NCBI RefSeq assembly: GCF_050436995.1
Contig: NC_134747.1
Location: 4,533,501 to 4,597,500 of the forward strand
DNA from: Anticarsia gemmatalis
Lineage: Eukaryota > Arthropoda > Insecta > Lepidoptera > Erebidae
Reading direction: 5' to 3'
Length of the DNA stretch: 64,000 bases
Part shown: positions 1-10,910 of the stretch, in pieces
Position numbering within the stretch: position 1 is the first letter of the stretch
Layout of the letters: each line of letters opens with the position of its first letter
Translations under genes and position numbers: made by a program
The notes under the pieces: model-generated
Database searches by the model: none
The model's input: the letters and a program-made list of their open reading frames with translations, nothing else
Told to the model about the DNA's origin: nothing

Positions 1-46
1 TGTTTTAGAATAATTTTCAAATTCGATTACATAGGGCCGACCCTCG
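1..46 (+). CDS. candidate partial exon at the window edge
   Basis: A strong splice donor (CTCG|GTAAGTGG) begins at base 47. The frame TGT TTT AGA ATA ATT ... CTC G is open from base 1 to the donor and reads CFRIIFKFDYIGPTL. The exon may continue to the left of the window, or may start after the TTTTAG at bases 3-8. In that case it is 38 nt, and two of its three frames are open. No protein family is recognised. A GC-rich island follows directly (about 40-300). Seen: the donor and the open frame. Inferred: that it is coding. The acceptor side is cut off and cannot be judged. Confidence 0.25.
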
Positions 47-59
47 GTAAGTGGGTGGG

Positions 60-300
60 CCGGGCGGCGGCGTACGGCGGCGGGTGTATTTAGCCAACAC
101 GGGGGTCTCGCCGCGTGCGATTCTGATTTGAATATGCGCCGCACGTGGCGTCCCGCGCCCCCGGGACCGCGCCGATCATATTTCAAACGTCACCGGCGAT
201 GTCTCACTCAGATACTATCGGCCGATAAACGACGAGATACCACCGGCAAGGGTGGAAATAGTTCGCCGCCCGCGCGCCGAACCACCTATTTTTTACCCCG
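60..300. promoter_or_regulatory. GC-rich island, possible regulatory element
   Basis: This stretch is clearly richer in G+C and CpG than the surrounding DNA, with runs such as GGGCCGGGCGGCGGCG near 57-72. It directly follows the candidate donor at 47. In insect genomes, islands like this can be promoters, enhancers or GC-rich exons. I see no TATA box or good Inr that would settle which. A second short CpG-rich patch lies at about 692-790. Confidence 0.2.
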
Positions 301-980
301 CGATTATCGCCTGCAGTTGACACCTAAATATTACTTTTCGCTCAGCGCACTCGTATAACCCTGTGTTCGCAATACAGGCATTTTGCGGTTAGGCGCCGGA
401 GCTAGCGAAAGCACTTGAAGTTTATTGGCACGACATATTTTGTAGAGAATTTTCCGCGTATTATAATAATCACAGTGTGAGCCGTGATGGAAAACATATT
501 TGTATGGATGGGAAATGCGCGTATATTTTCGTACTGTGATCATGAATAAAAACCTGTTTCGAGTGGGTATGAAAACGCGCGTAAGAGTTTTAAATTTGAG
601 CAGTGACTTTTTTAAAGAGTCAAGATAATTGAATCTGAAAAAACAAATGTAGAAAGTGAAAATATTCTCATGGTTGTGATAATCGGTGGGAGTGTGTGCA
701 CGCGGCGGCGCGTGCGCGGGCGTCGTGCGGCGACCGGCGCTGACGCTCGCCACGCGCAGCTCCGGCACTCCATTACCGCGACACTGCCGGAGCTGATGAT
801 GTTCCCAATAGCAGCAAAATATTACAGACGAGACCGTTCTTTCACGACAACAGCATTATGCCTATGATAAATATTTTTGTAGTATGACAAACTCTAAATG
901 TCATGTTTCGGCTGATTATTGTTACAGTAGGACAATCATTACGGCATTAAAGAACACCGAGGCGTTTACGATAGAAGCTA

Positions 981-1021
981 ATGGAGAAAAAAATAGATGG
1001 AGATGGATGGAGAAAAAAATA
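981..1021. repeat. local direct duplication
   Basis: ATGGAGAAAAAAATA occurs at 981-995 and again at 1007-1021, separated by 11 bases of related sequence. It looks like a small slippage duplication. No function is suggested. Confidence 0.6.
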
Positions 1022-1099
1022 CAATATACTGGCTATTTCAAATACTTTGTAAAAAGTTTAGGAAATAAAGAATATTTTGAATTTGAATTTGAATATATG

Positions 1100-3870
1100 C
1101 CAGAAAAGACTTGATAATTTAAAATACATCTTTAAAGAAAAAAAAGCAGTAGAGCAGCAAGCAGCAAAGTACTCAAAAAGGAGTATACAACATCATTACT
1201 TCGCTCTATTATGTAAACGAAATCAAAGTGTCACATCTGTAGTTTAGTCTTTGTGTTCCATCAGAGGAGCATTTATGTGATTGCTATGGCAGAGTACAAG
1301 CAAATCGCCGCGTAATCCGCTACTTGTATCGCCAAATCGAGATATGACCGAATTAATTTCGGTCGCATGCCGTCGTAATTGAAAACGAAGACTTAGCGTG
1401 ACAGATGTAAATGTTAGATTAAAGTAATCTGCCTTTTTGGGCTTAATGTCGGTAGGTAAATTAAGTTAAGAATTGTATTAAACCTTGTTTTTTCTGGACA
1501 GGAAGAATGGACAAAAGCACAAAATTAATTTTAGTTTTTTATTATTTGAATAGGTTCTGAAAACTTTCGACTTCTATATATCTTTGATTTGCCGATAAAC
1601 ATACAGAATATCGCAGTCACAAAAGTAATGAATACTAAATCTCAACAAATATATATAAAAAAAAATGACAGAATATTCGACAAAGACAAAACACAGTTTT
1701 GGTTGAATGCACTTTGACGTTCCCCTATCGTGTAGGATGTGCGATTGAACGATCGCCCCACAACAGAATATGCGTCACTTCATGGTTTAACGGCCATTTC
1801 CTTACAATTATTATACAGATTCCTTTCAGTCCAGCAATCAATGTAAAACAAAAGTCTAAGGCATTAAAACATTTAAAGAGAGATCGATTTCCAACCTTTT
1901 ATTTGGTATTTAAGCTACCATCATAAAGAGCTGAATGTTCAACCAATAAGGAAAAGTAAATTTATTCATTCAATTATATTGTTATCGATCAACAAACCAA
2001 ATGAAGAGACAAATCAAAAATGCAAAGAAATTCAATAACCGTCCGCGATTCTTTGGACTGTCACCCCAATACAGGGAGTTCCTGACAACCTTAACTTTTC
2101 ACTCACGAATAACTACAAGCATTCTTATTTCTTTAAAAATAGAAGTCACTTTGATGTACAAAGCTTGTTTCAAGATTGTAAAGTAAATTCTCTAGTGCTT
2201 ACAAATCCCCGAGATTGAGTGCGGGACACCGGAGGGTTCGATTATTACTCGAGTTCTCGATCTCGATACACCACTCGATGCATCGCGGGGAGCTGCATTA
2301 CACCGAGCATTGAGTGCGGCGTTCAGTGGCTTTCGAATCGATTCCTTGACGAATCAATCGTGTTACTACAAGTGTTTGAAACTTTGCAACAAAGATACCT
2401 ATTTGTATACCATTGAACTATCTATGTCTTACTTTGATAGTAAAAGCAGTGTAGTCAACATATCCACACTTCTTATACTATTTTCGTCAACTTTTTAACA
2501 TGAAATTCAATGAAGGAAGTTTTAGAAGTTTAGATTACAGTTTTCCCCTACTAACCTCCTCATCCCGATTCCTGGCGTCTCCCATATGTTACGCAGAATT
2601 TATTATTTTATTATGTTTTTATTTACTTAACGTCCGCCGAGACGAGTGTTTAAGCCGACGTTTATGATATTCTCATGTGGTTTGCAGCGAGGGGTGAAAC
2701 GATGATGTACTATTGTTTCACTCTCACCCTCGTTTTGTCAACTTGATACACTGAATTATAACTGTAGGCATAGATGATACGAAATGTCAATGGTTTTAAG
2801 GAATCGTACGCTATTGGATATTCTGTCGTTTTTGTTGTCACAAAATGAATTTCATGTATTATTATGTTCTAACTCGAACTGCTTTGTAAGAAGTTGGCTT
2901 GGTCTATTGCTCAATACAGTACACCACAATTCATATAGCAGCGGAATCGCGGTGACCTCTAATTTTATCGAAAGCTCTGTGCAATATTTTTAAATCGTCC
3001 CCTATTGTTGCGTTTATGCAGACAAAACAGATGAAAACAGTCTGAAGTGTAGGCAGTGCAGGCTCCAATGATCCGTGCTTCGCGCGATATTATTTTTGTT
3101 GCACAAAGCGCGTCCCGCGGCCCATCAAATCATGCTGAGCCGACACACCCCTGCGAAAAAATTGAAATTAAAATACGTGATACATCGATATACGCACGTT
3201 TTAATTGACTACCGCTATGAGTAAGTATACGTTTTTAGTTATAGTATCGCTTTGTAGGCAGCAATAAATATTGGGATTGATTGACAAATTCAGTTCGTTT
3301 CAATTTAATGAAAAAATCGCGAGCACTTTTACAAAACGATACATAGTTTAAATATTTTGTTTGCTGCATATGAGTTGCAAATTGAAATTTATGTAATTTG
3401 TTGAAAACAATGCCTGTATTTCAAAAAGTTCCAATATACGCATAGAAATAAAGATGTCAGAAGCAAAACATGAATAATATTCATTCTGCGTGATTGACAC
3501 GGTCATGTATTTGAGTACCCAGCGGTGCTCGGCGGGGCACCTCAAGGGGTTATTGAAAAACTATAGTGCCACCATCCCGCCTTGTTTCACCGCAAGGGGC
3601 GAGGGAGTTATTGCTATATCGTTATGTATTCTCAAATAGGACGGTCAAATATTATTGAAATATTTGAATTATTTTGTACGTGATACATATTTCAGTTTTG
3701 CTTTGTGTCGTGTAAAGGTCAAGTGTGGTGTGATCGAGAGTTGATCACTTTTATTTCTAGATTGTGCTGTTTTTAGTACAAACGTATGTGAACTTTATAT
3801 TTTAACTTAGCTTAAATACAGTAGATATAACGAGTGACACATACAAATGTTTAAAAAGAAACCTAATTAA
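1100..3870. other. non-coding stretch, nothing assigned
   Basis: AT-rich DNA with only short, unconvincing open frames. A pyrimidine-rich acceptor-like site ends at 1264 and is followed by 16 open codons and a TAA, which chance explains well enough. A short run dense in TCGA and CGAT lies at about 2230-2350. No repeats or RNA genes were recognised. Confidence 0.5.
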
Positions 3871-3878
3871 GTACTTAC

Positions 3879-3915
3879 TCTGTTTAAGGCTTGGTTATAA
3901 ATAGCGAAACAGGCA
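3879..3915 (-). CDS. candidate 37-nt microexon, minus strand
   Basis: On the minus strand, an acceptor with the tract GAAGCCTCTTTTAG precedes 37 nt that end in AGA|GTAAGT, a strong donor. Only the frame that takes one base from this exon to finish a split codon is open. It reads ACFAIYNQALNR and ends on a codon boundary. No family is recognised. The exon lies on the same strand as the candidates at 24869, 41861 and 43510, but no shared transcript can be shown. A chance pairing of splice-like sites is a real alternative. Confidence 0.2.
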
Positions 3916-4574
3916 CTAAAAGAGGCTTCTTTGGCTCAAATCCCTTACGCCGTTAGCCCCTATTCCCAGTAAAAGTACGAAAATATAAATATCTGAAAGT
4001 GACAAATGCGTTTTCAATAATAAAATCATTCATATAAAATCGTATGCAAGCATTTGATTACCTCTACCAGCCAAAAGTCTTAGCACCCCTTCTGTAGGGT
4101 GCAGATGAAACTGATAGAGAATAGGACTTGTCGCGACGGGACGTTAATAGATGAAGCCTTATTTGAATATTGTCCCGATTGGGGGGTTGCAAATTAAATC
4201 GCGTCCCAGGTATCATTCTATGTGTGATTATTTTAATTGATTCCGAGCTTTATTTAGAAGGATTTTCTTTGATATGGGTTAGTTAAAATGGGTTTGAGGC
4301 AAGTGAAAGTGACAGGATTTTTTGTAGGCAACTGTGTTCGTCTCATATTTTGATATGGATGACACATTTTAGTAATAAGAAAATGATTCAGTTCAATCAG
4401 CAAGTGATTCGTACATAATACACTTAAGATTTTTATCCTCTTTGGTTCATTTATAACAAAATTATCAATTTTCCGTTTCAATAGATTATTTAACTATTTT
4501 AGAAATCCAATTTAAAAAATGTGCTCCGAAATAAAAGTTTAATTCTATTCGTTATTTCTAACAGTGTAATCCAT

Positions 4575-4710
4575 AGAGCGGCGTAAAGCGGCGTGCACAC
4601 GGGGTCACGCTATCGCCGTTCTAGTTCATTAGGCGGGCGGCGGCGCAGCCACTATCGCGCGAGCCGCTCATTTTTCACGCAACCTGCGCTCGTGTGCGCA
4701 CGGCTTTAGC
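4575..4710. promoter_or_regulatory. CpG-rich island
   Basis: A 135-bp block rich in CpG, with repeated GCGGCG and CGCGCGAG, sits sharply inside AT-rich DNA. No donor or long open frame goes with it on either strand. A promoter, enhancer or small GC-rich insertion is possible, and the sequence alone does not decide. Confidence 0.2.
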
Positions 4711-6099
4711 GGTTAAATGCGTTAATATTTAGAATCGCTCCAATATTTACCAATATAAATGGACGTGGGAATAGTTCATAGTTAAATTCAATGTGAAATC
4801 CAGAAAACTGGTTAGAACATAATAACTGAAACTAGTTTTCCTTTCAAACAAATTACAGGGTAAATTCGTTTCAAAATCTATTTCAGTAATAAATTATGGA
4901 TTTAAATTCCTGAAATACTATTGTAAACAAATTTTCAGAACTAATATACATTCGTTTCAACCGGGAATCAAGTTTATAGCTTCGTCAGATAGCTTTGCAT
5001 ATTACACGAAATAATGTTAGGATTATTTCACAATTATTATTGTTAAATAAAAAATCATCATCACAATAGCAAATCACTTCCGCTTCAAGGTAATCACAAA
5101 AAGCTGTAAGTAATTTGTCGGTAAGTAATAGCTGATTGATAAAATGGAAATAAATGAGTAGCGGACAGGGAAAAAGATGTCAAAATCCAAGCGCACATGA
5201 GCCAATAAGCCAAATTGAAATGCCTCCATGTTATACGAGTCTTTCAGAGTAATTGGTTGACGGCGAATCCTGCCGATTAGGGATGCTCCCAATCGCGATA
5301 GCAGTCTTCGTGTGCGATTGATTTTTAAATCGCAATCCGATTTTATGTACTAAGGTTTATGGCAGTGTTCTAGTATATTTAGGATTTTTGAAATTGTAAT
5401 AATTACTAATTAATATTATTAGCTTAGGAAATACTTGTAAGATATTGTAAGTGTTTGTTACAGCATTAAACGATTATGTTAAGTCTACTATCGCTGGTCC
5501 TTACCTGAAATGTTGTGCTAAGTTGCGGAACGAAACAGTGATTTCTAAAATATATACGACACTCTCTTCATACGCTCTATGAAATTAAATACCGGAACTT
5601 AGCGAAATAAGCTTATCACTATTGCTACCGACAATGCATTTTTTAAACAAACAAAATTCTATAGCTTAAGTGGCTTAACAAAAAGAAAAAAAACATCGAC
5701 ATCGATATCGACAATCGTCCCTCACTCAACGTTTGGGACGTCTCCTTCCATCGGCTCGTCGATTTGAATAGAAATACCTAACATTAAAAATATAGGGTGT
5801 AGTGAATGCGAGGACATCCCGACAACCCGCTCTAGTATTCATTCGCTAAGTGAACTTCTAAAACGACTTACATTCCACGCTAACTGGACGATTCACAACT
5901 TGAAAAGGTGTGCTTTTAAAGGCACACGTGTTTTCGCCTTTGTCTGTAATTCGATATGTCTGTGTGCTTTTAGTAGCTAGTTCTACTTAGTATGTAGGTG
6001 AAATAGTTTGGACTTGTCCTCTGAACAACTTTAAATGTCTGTGTAACGTTCTCTAATGTAGGGTTGAAACATTTTTGCAAAGTGTATGAGGAATTATTT

Positions 6100-6195
6100 G
6101 TAGCGCGATTATCTACAGAGGGTAATATCGAGTAGCGAGAGTTTGACTAGATAATATTGTTTAATGCTAGCCGTTGTCGATGGTCTATAGTAGTA
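6100..6195 (+). repeat. diverged copy of dispersed family R5
   Basis: It begins GTAGCGCGATTATCTAC, matching GTAGCGCGATTTTCTAC at 26884 with one mismatch and the start of the copy at 54324 more loosely. It then keeps GAGAGTTTGAC and a GCTAGCCGTTGTCGAT block in the same order as the other copies. This is probably an old non-autonomous transposable element. The class cannot be decided because no terminal inverted repeats or target-site duplication were found. The ends are approximate. Confidence 0.5.
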
Positions 6196-6780
6196 GAGAA
6201 TCACTCCTTAGAAGTCGTAAACGTATAAAAAAATTGCGAGTTTTCCACTTGGCAAAATAACCCATTCTTACTTATCAATAAATAGTCCTACCTGTCATTT
6301 ATAAGGTGTGCTGTAGATAATAGGATTCTGTAACACTTTTCCCACACAATCTGTAACCTTCGCCAGTGAGCCCAAAAAATCGAAATCCAATATAAAAGTA
6401 TTGGGTGCACAAATCTTTTTGATGGTGTTCAATATGAAATGAGTTGTAGGTATATGTGTTGCATGATGGGGTGTGCAATGGTGCATTGACTCGGTCATAG
6501 AGCCCACTGATGTGTTCCGTGACGCTTCATCACGTCCCACTGAACATTAGCTTTAGCCTTCAATTATATGTCTACTTCATTTGCTAAGAGAAATGAATTC
6601 CGAGCTTTTCGATAGCGTGTTTAAATGCTTGTGTATTTATACCCTAATTTTTGGTTGCAAGTCTAATTACGTTGTTCAAAACGTTGAACGATTGATTTGT
6701 TCACGTTTTATGTTTGTCGAATCATAGCTATTGTTTTTAATTTCAGTTTCTTAGTACAAGATTCGGGTCAGTAAGATTCG

Positions 6781-9700
6781 GATCCATAGATTGACAGCTG
6801 TTCTTATAGAGTTATCGAAAGAGTAATAATTCTAGAAATATCCCAATTTCGAGAAAGATTTGTTATTTTACCAATATTACGCAAAGAATTAGATCAATGT
6901 TTTGACAAAAAAAAAACGAATTCATTATTTGTACTAAACCGATGCAAGTAAAAATCAAAACGATTTCTTAGAAATAAAAAGCAAACGAGTCCCCAAATCT
7001 TAAACCTCAAGTAATCACAAAACGAATGTCATTCTAAGGATACATTAGTAGAGTTTTCCTCAACATCTCGGCACTTGATTAGCTCGGCTCGTTCGTAATT
7101 ATTTTCCCCGGGTTCGCCCGCGGGGATTTGTATAATCCTGATTGGGTACGTATTGCTATTCGATGGAGTGTGTGCGCGCACGTGGCTCCCCAGAATTATC
7201 TCACTTTTAGACACGAATGACAGTGACACCCTACTACCGAATTTTGTGTAGGAAATTGAAAAGATTGATTGAATTTTTGATGATCATCTAATGTTGTAAT
7301 GTGTATTATTAATAGTAGTTAGTGAGCGATTAATCGTGCGTAGTCTATTTTGTATTAATATAATTCAGTCAAAAAATTGTTTCGTACTACTACTATTGTA
7401 CAATACTACTCATACTAAAATAATGCCCACTGTAGTTAATGAACAATATCATGATGCAAAATTTATTCAACGAGTATCGAGGTAAAACAACAAAGGCCTA
7501 TCAAAACAAAGTTAAACAAATAAATTGAAAATAAAAAATAAAAGCAGACGTAAACAATAAAATAAAAACTGGATCGAATTAAAAATTTGCCTAGTAAAAG
7601 CGAATTAAAGTTGGCTGATGGCAGTCCTCCCGGTTGCGACTGGGGGACGGCGATAACGCGACAATAGGAATTTGCCGTTCGCACCGACTGGCCGTGGCCT
7701 GTTTAACCTAATTACCACTTAGTTTCTTTAACGATAAGGACTATTATTATGTAATTTTTATAAACAACGACATTTTGCTCGGAGGTAAATAAATGTTGCG
7801 AGTACTTTAGTAGGTAGCTATTGGTAATTGAAGAGTGCTATCACGTTGTTGTGTACATGGGGGGTCAGCAAAGGATATTTTTCCTTTTTAGATGCAGTGC
7901 AGATACATTATAAAATACTCTTAAAAACGACGACCACAACGTTTTTGGCGACTGGCGGAAAAATATATAAAAAACTAGAGTAAGTTATACTACACTGAAT
8001 GGATTTTTTAGCATTCGATAACTTCATGAAATAATCCATAGACCATATGTCAGACAATTCTATAACGTAGCTCTTCAACACCTATCTAGTCAGGTATACT
8101 AATTCGGCTTTTAGTGAACATCAAATACTATCAAAGATCAGGGATATAAAAAAGTAACAGAAGTAGTACCTCTTTCCTCAAAAGACATATAAAAGAGTTT
8201 GTTTTAAACAATGTCCAAGTACTACAAGTGAACAGGCGCCTTGAAATTAAACGTAAAGAAGAGGGAGTTTTCTTTTAATTCTTTTGTGAAAAGTTTCTCG
8301 TACAAGTTGTGAACTTGACAGAGATTGTGCCCTTTACTCGTGAGTGACATTGTCCGTACAGTGCCCTGCCGCCAAGTTTTTGATTCGACTGTAACCAATG
8401 GTTGCCTATTGATATTCGTTATGTGCGGTATAATAAATTGTTCTTGTTCGATCAATGTCCAGCGAAATTGTTTCGAGTTGATAGAAAAGTGAGTTTTATT
8501 CGTAAGGTTTCAGGCTATTTTTGTTGCATGTTAACCTTTGATCGAAGACATAGCAAAAGTAATGTAGATCATTTTATGATTAACACAAAAATAAAACAAA
8601 ATTATAACCCAATTGACCACTGTCGTAAGATGGTTGGAGTCTGAAAAATTAGGATCCTTTTCACGGCTTAGAAATTTAAAATTTCCAATAAAGTCCTCCT
8701 GTAACATAATAAGCACACCAGTTTCTGAAAATAGTAAATCTAGCAGTTAGAGGTTTCCTATAAATATGGTCAAAACTCGAAAGAGAATAAGTGACCAATA
8801 GTAGCGATTATGCCCTAGGCTTTCGATAAACAATTGTTCACCTTTGTTGTTCCTCAAAAAGGTTAATTACAATACTCGTCATTTTGTTGGTTTCTATATT
8901 GTTGGTAAAGTTTCGCTAGTGAAGTTGGCTTCGACTGACGAATTTACTCGGCTCTAGTTGTTGCCAAAACAATTTGTTTGTTGTTAGAAAAACAACTGTG
9001 TATCTTTGTTCAGTGTTTGTTACAATATTGCAGTTCTGATTTGGTTAGCCGTTGGATTTGTTTTGAAAGCTTATTGGCAGTTATTGTTGCGTAATATTGT
9101 AATCAATATCACAAAATTACATTCGCAACATAAATTAGCATATAACAAAAATCGGCATAAGTGTAGATGTGGAAGTAACAATAGATACATATTCAATTAC
9201 TACTTAAACTTTGTTTACAAGTAACTCCCATTTTCCTTTGATTTACAAACTGTTTGTTAAAATCAAATGTACCAACGTAAATCAATTCCACGAGAAACTA
9301 TTTCCGTCCCAAATGACCCTTTGTCTCCAGTTTGAACAACCCTCGAAAGCTCACATTTTTGCCAAACCCAAAGCAGGTATTTCAATAGAATTTGCAATCA
9401 AATTAAGCAGATATAAATAATTAAATCGAGTGTCCCGTAGGTACGGCTCGATGGGGTTATAATAAGACAACCCTCCCGTGCTCACTCGAGTAGCACAGAA
9501 TCGATTTATTTTTACGTCTATTAGCTTCAGCCGACATTTTGCTTTCATTATTTGTTTGCTACGATGGAAATTAATTTTTATATACCAGCTTAATAAGTAC
9601 TGAAGGTTATAAATGGGAGGTGGGGAACGCGAAAGCAGAAAAAAATAAGGATACTTCCTCAAAAAATCAATGTGCATTTTTTTCAGCTCAAGTATGTTGT

Positions 9701-10750
9701 CGTCATTGATCCTCTCAATTTTCACAATATTTTAGAGTCCACGCTCCACGAACAGACGCACGTAATAAGCAAGTCAATTTACAAACTTCTATACAAATAA
9801 TTGTTATAAAATTTTTCTTAGCAAAAACTTCATGTGAAAGTGGCTTCCAAAAGAGAATTTATTTATAAAATACTTGCCTGAAATAATTATCTCCAAGGCC
9901 CCAGTTAATAATACCTTCTGGTAGAGAAATCAAAAGAAATTAATTAATCGTCAACCATCCCCGGCCACAGTAATGTTTTCTCATTAATAGCTCACTAAGA
10001 TTATTTCGCCATAAGCCCCGGCCACATTACTAATCACCGCTTCAAACGGTCGGTGGCGACCCCTCGCGGCCGTCGAGCGCACTATAGTCCACACACGCCC
10101 CCGTACCGCAACCCCCAAATTGAAAACATAATAATATAGGTTCGCACATGTAAACTTACACCGAACGACCTCACAAACAAACCAAGAGACATTGAATTTC
10201 GGAACGCATTCGGTGACAGATAATAAATTGTTAAAACTACATCAACTTTACGCTTCAGTAATTAAGATAATTAACGATCCCGATTATGCGGAATCCACGT
10301 TAAAATATTACAGATATTACAGTAATATTATTTTTGAGTCGCTCTGTCGACGGTGCGACAAAAGAGATGCAAAGCGTTTCACGCAACATAATACGCAAAC
10401 AATGGATCGTCGGTGCAAAGCCGTTTTCTACGAAACGGCACAGTACGTCGTTACGCGTTTCGCTGATTTTGTAAATACGCTGCTTTTTAACGCAGGTAAA
10501 CTACACCTAAAAGATATTTTATAGTGCTCAGTTTTTATTCGTATCGTCGAGAACGAGCTAACTGAATTACACGAACTATTTGCAATCGAAACTACGAGAA
10601 AGTACTGTTCAATAAAAGCGAACGGGGCGCTCGGAAACATTTTCTTTCGTTTGTTTCCTTTCACATTATCGACGTAGAAGGGGATGAGGCGGGTCCGGCT
10701 GAACGTACGGGCCTCGCATTTAAAAGCGATATAAAAAACTTGGGCCTTTA
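6781..10750. other. non-coding stretch, nothing assigned
   Basis: No recognised repeat, RNA gene or exon. The longest open frame (10192-10524, 110 codons) starts at TTG and ends about 230 bp before an acceptor-like site at 10758. The implied splice joins give an immediate stop, so it is not called as a gene. AT-rich throughout, with a modest GC rise at about 10020-10110. Confidence 0.5.
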
Positions 10751-10758
10751 TTTCGCAG

Positions 10759-10902
10759 GATGACCTAAGTGGCCGGCCGGACCGTACAAAAAACCCTCTT
10801 GGACTTACCTGTATTTTTCCACTTATTTATCCAACGTTTTTACATTCGCACTGTTTGTTAGTACAGCGCGCTTTGTCTGTTCGGGAAGATCCTGTTTTTT
10901 AA
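10759..10902 (+). CDS. candidate terminal exon, weak
   Basis: A pyrimidine-rich acceptor (GGGCCTTTATTTCGCAG) is followed by 47 open codons beginning DDLSGRPDRTKNPLGL and a TAA stop. The other two frames stop within the first three codons. No internal donor is convincing. A minus-strand donor (CAG|GTAAGT, rc of 10800-10808) lies inside the same interval, and the two readings cannot both be real. The product is unrecognised. A 47-codon run after an acceptor is not rare by chance. Confidence 0.15.
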   Translation, partial: DDLSGRPDRTKNPLGLTCIFPLIYPTFLHSHCLLVQRALSVREDPVF

Positions 10903-10910
10903 CGAGTACT

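Noticed and set aside
331..768. 145-codon minus-strand frame, the longest in the window
   Set aside because: It begins at GTG, its upstream half lies in a CpG-rich patch that is poor in stops, it has no recognisable domain, and one frame of this length is expected by chance in 64 kb.
2233..2260. GGGTTCGATTATT and similar GGTTCGA words, for example near 19035 and on the minus strand near 17534
   Set aside because: They resemble a tRNA B-box, but no A-box or cloverleaf could be built around any of them. No tRNA gene was found in the window.
6747..6770. 24-nt block between TTTTTAATTTCAG and TCA|GTAAGA
   Set aside because: Two frames are open and the donor is only fair. Kept as an example of how often such pairs arise by chance.
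10192..10524. 110-codon + strand frame
   Set aside because: TTG start, no domain. Splicing from its internal CAG|GTAAAC to the acceptor at 10758 gives an immediate stop.
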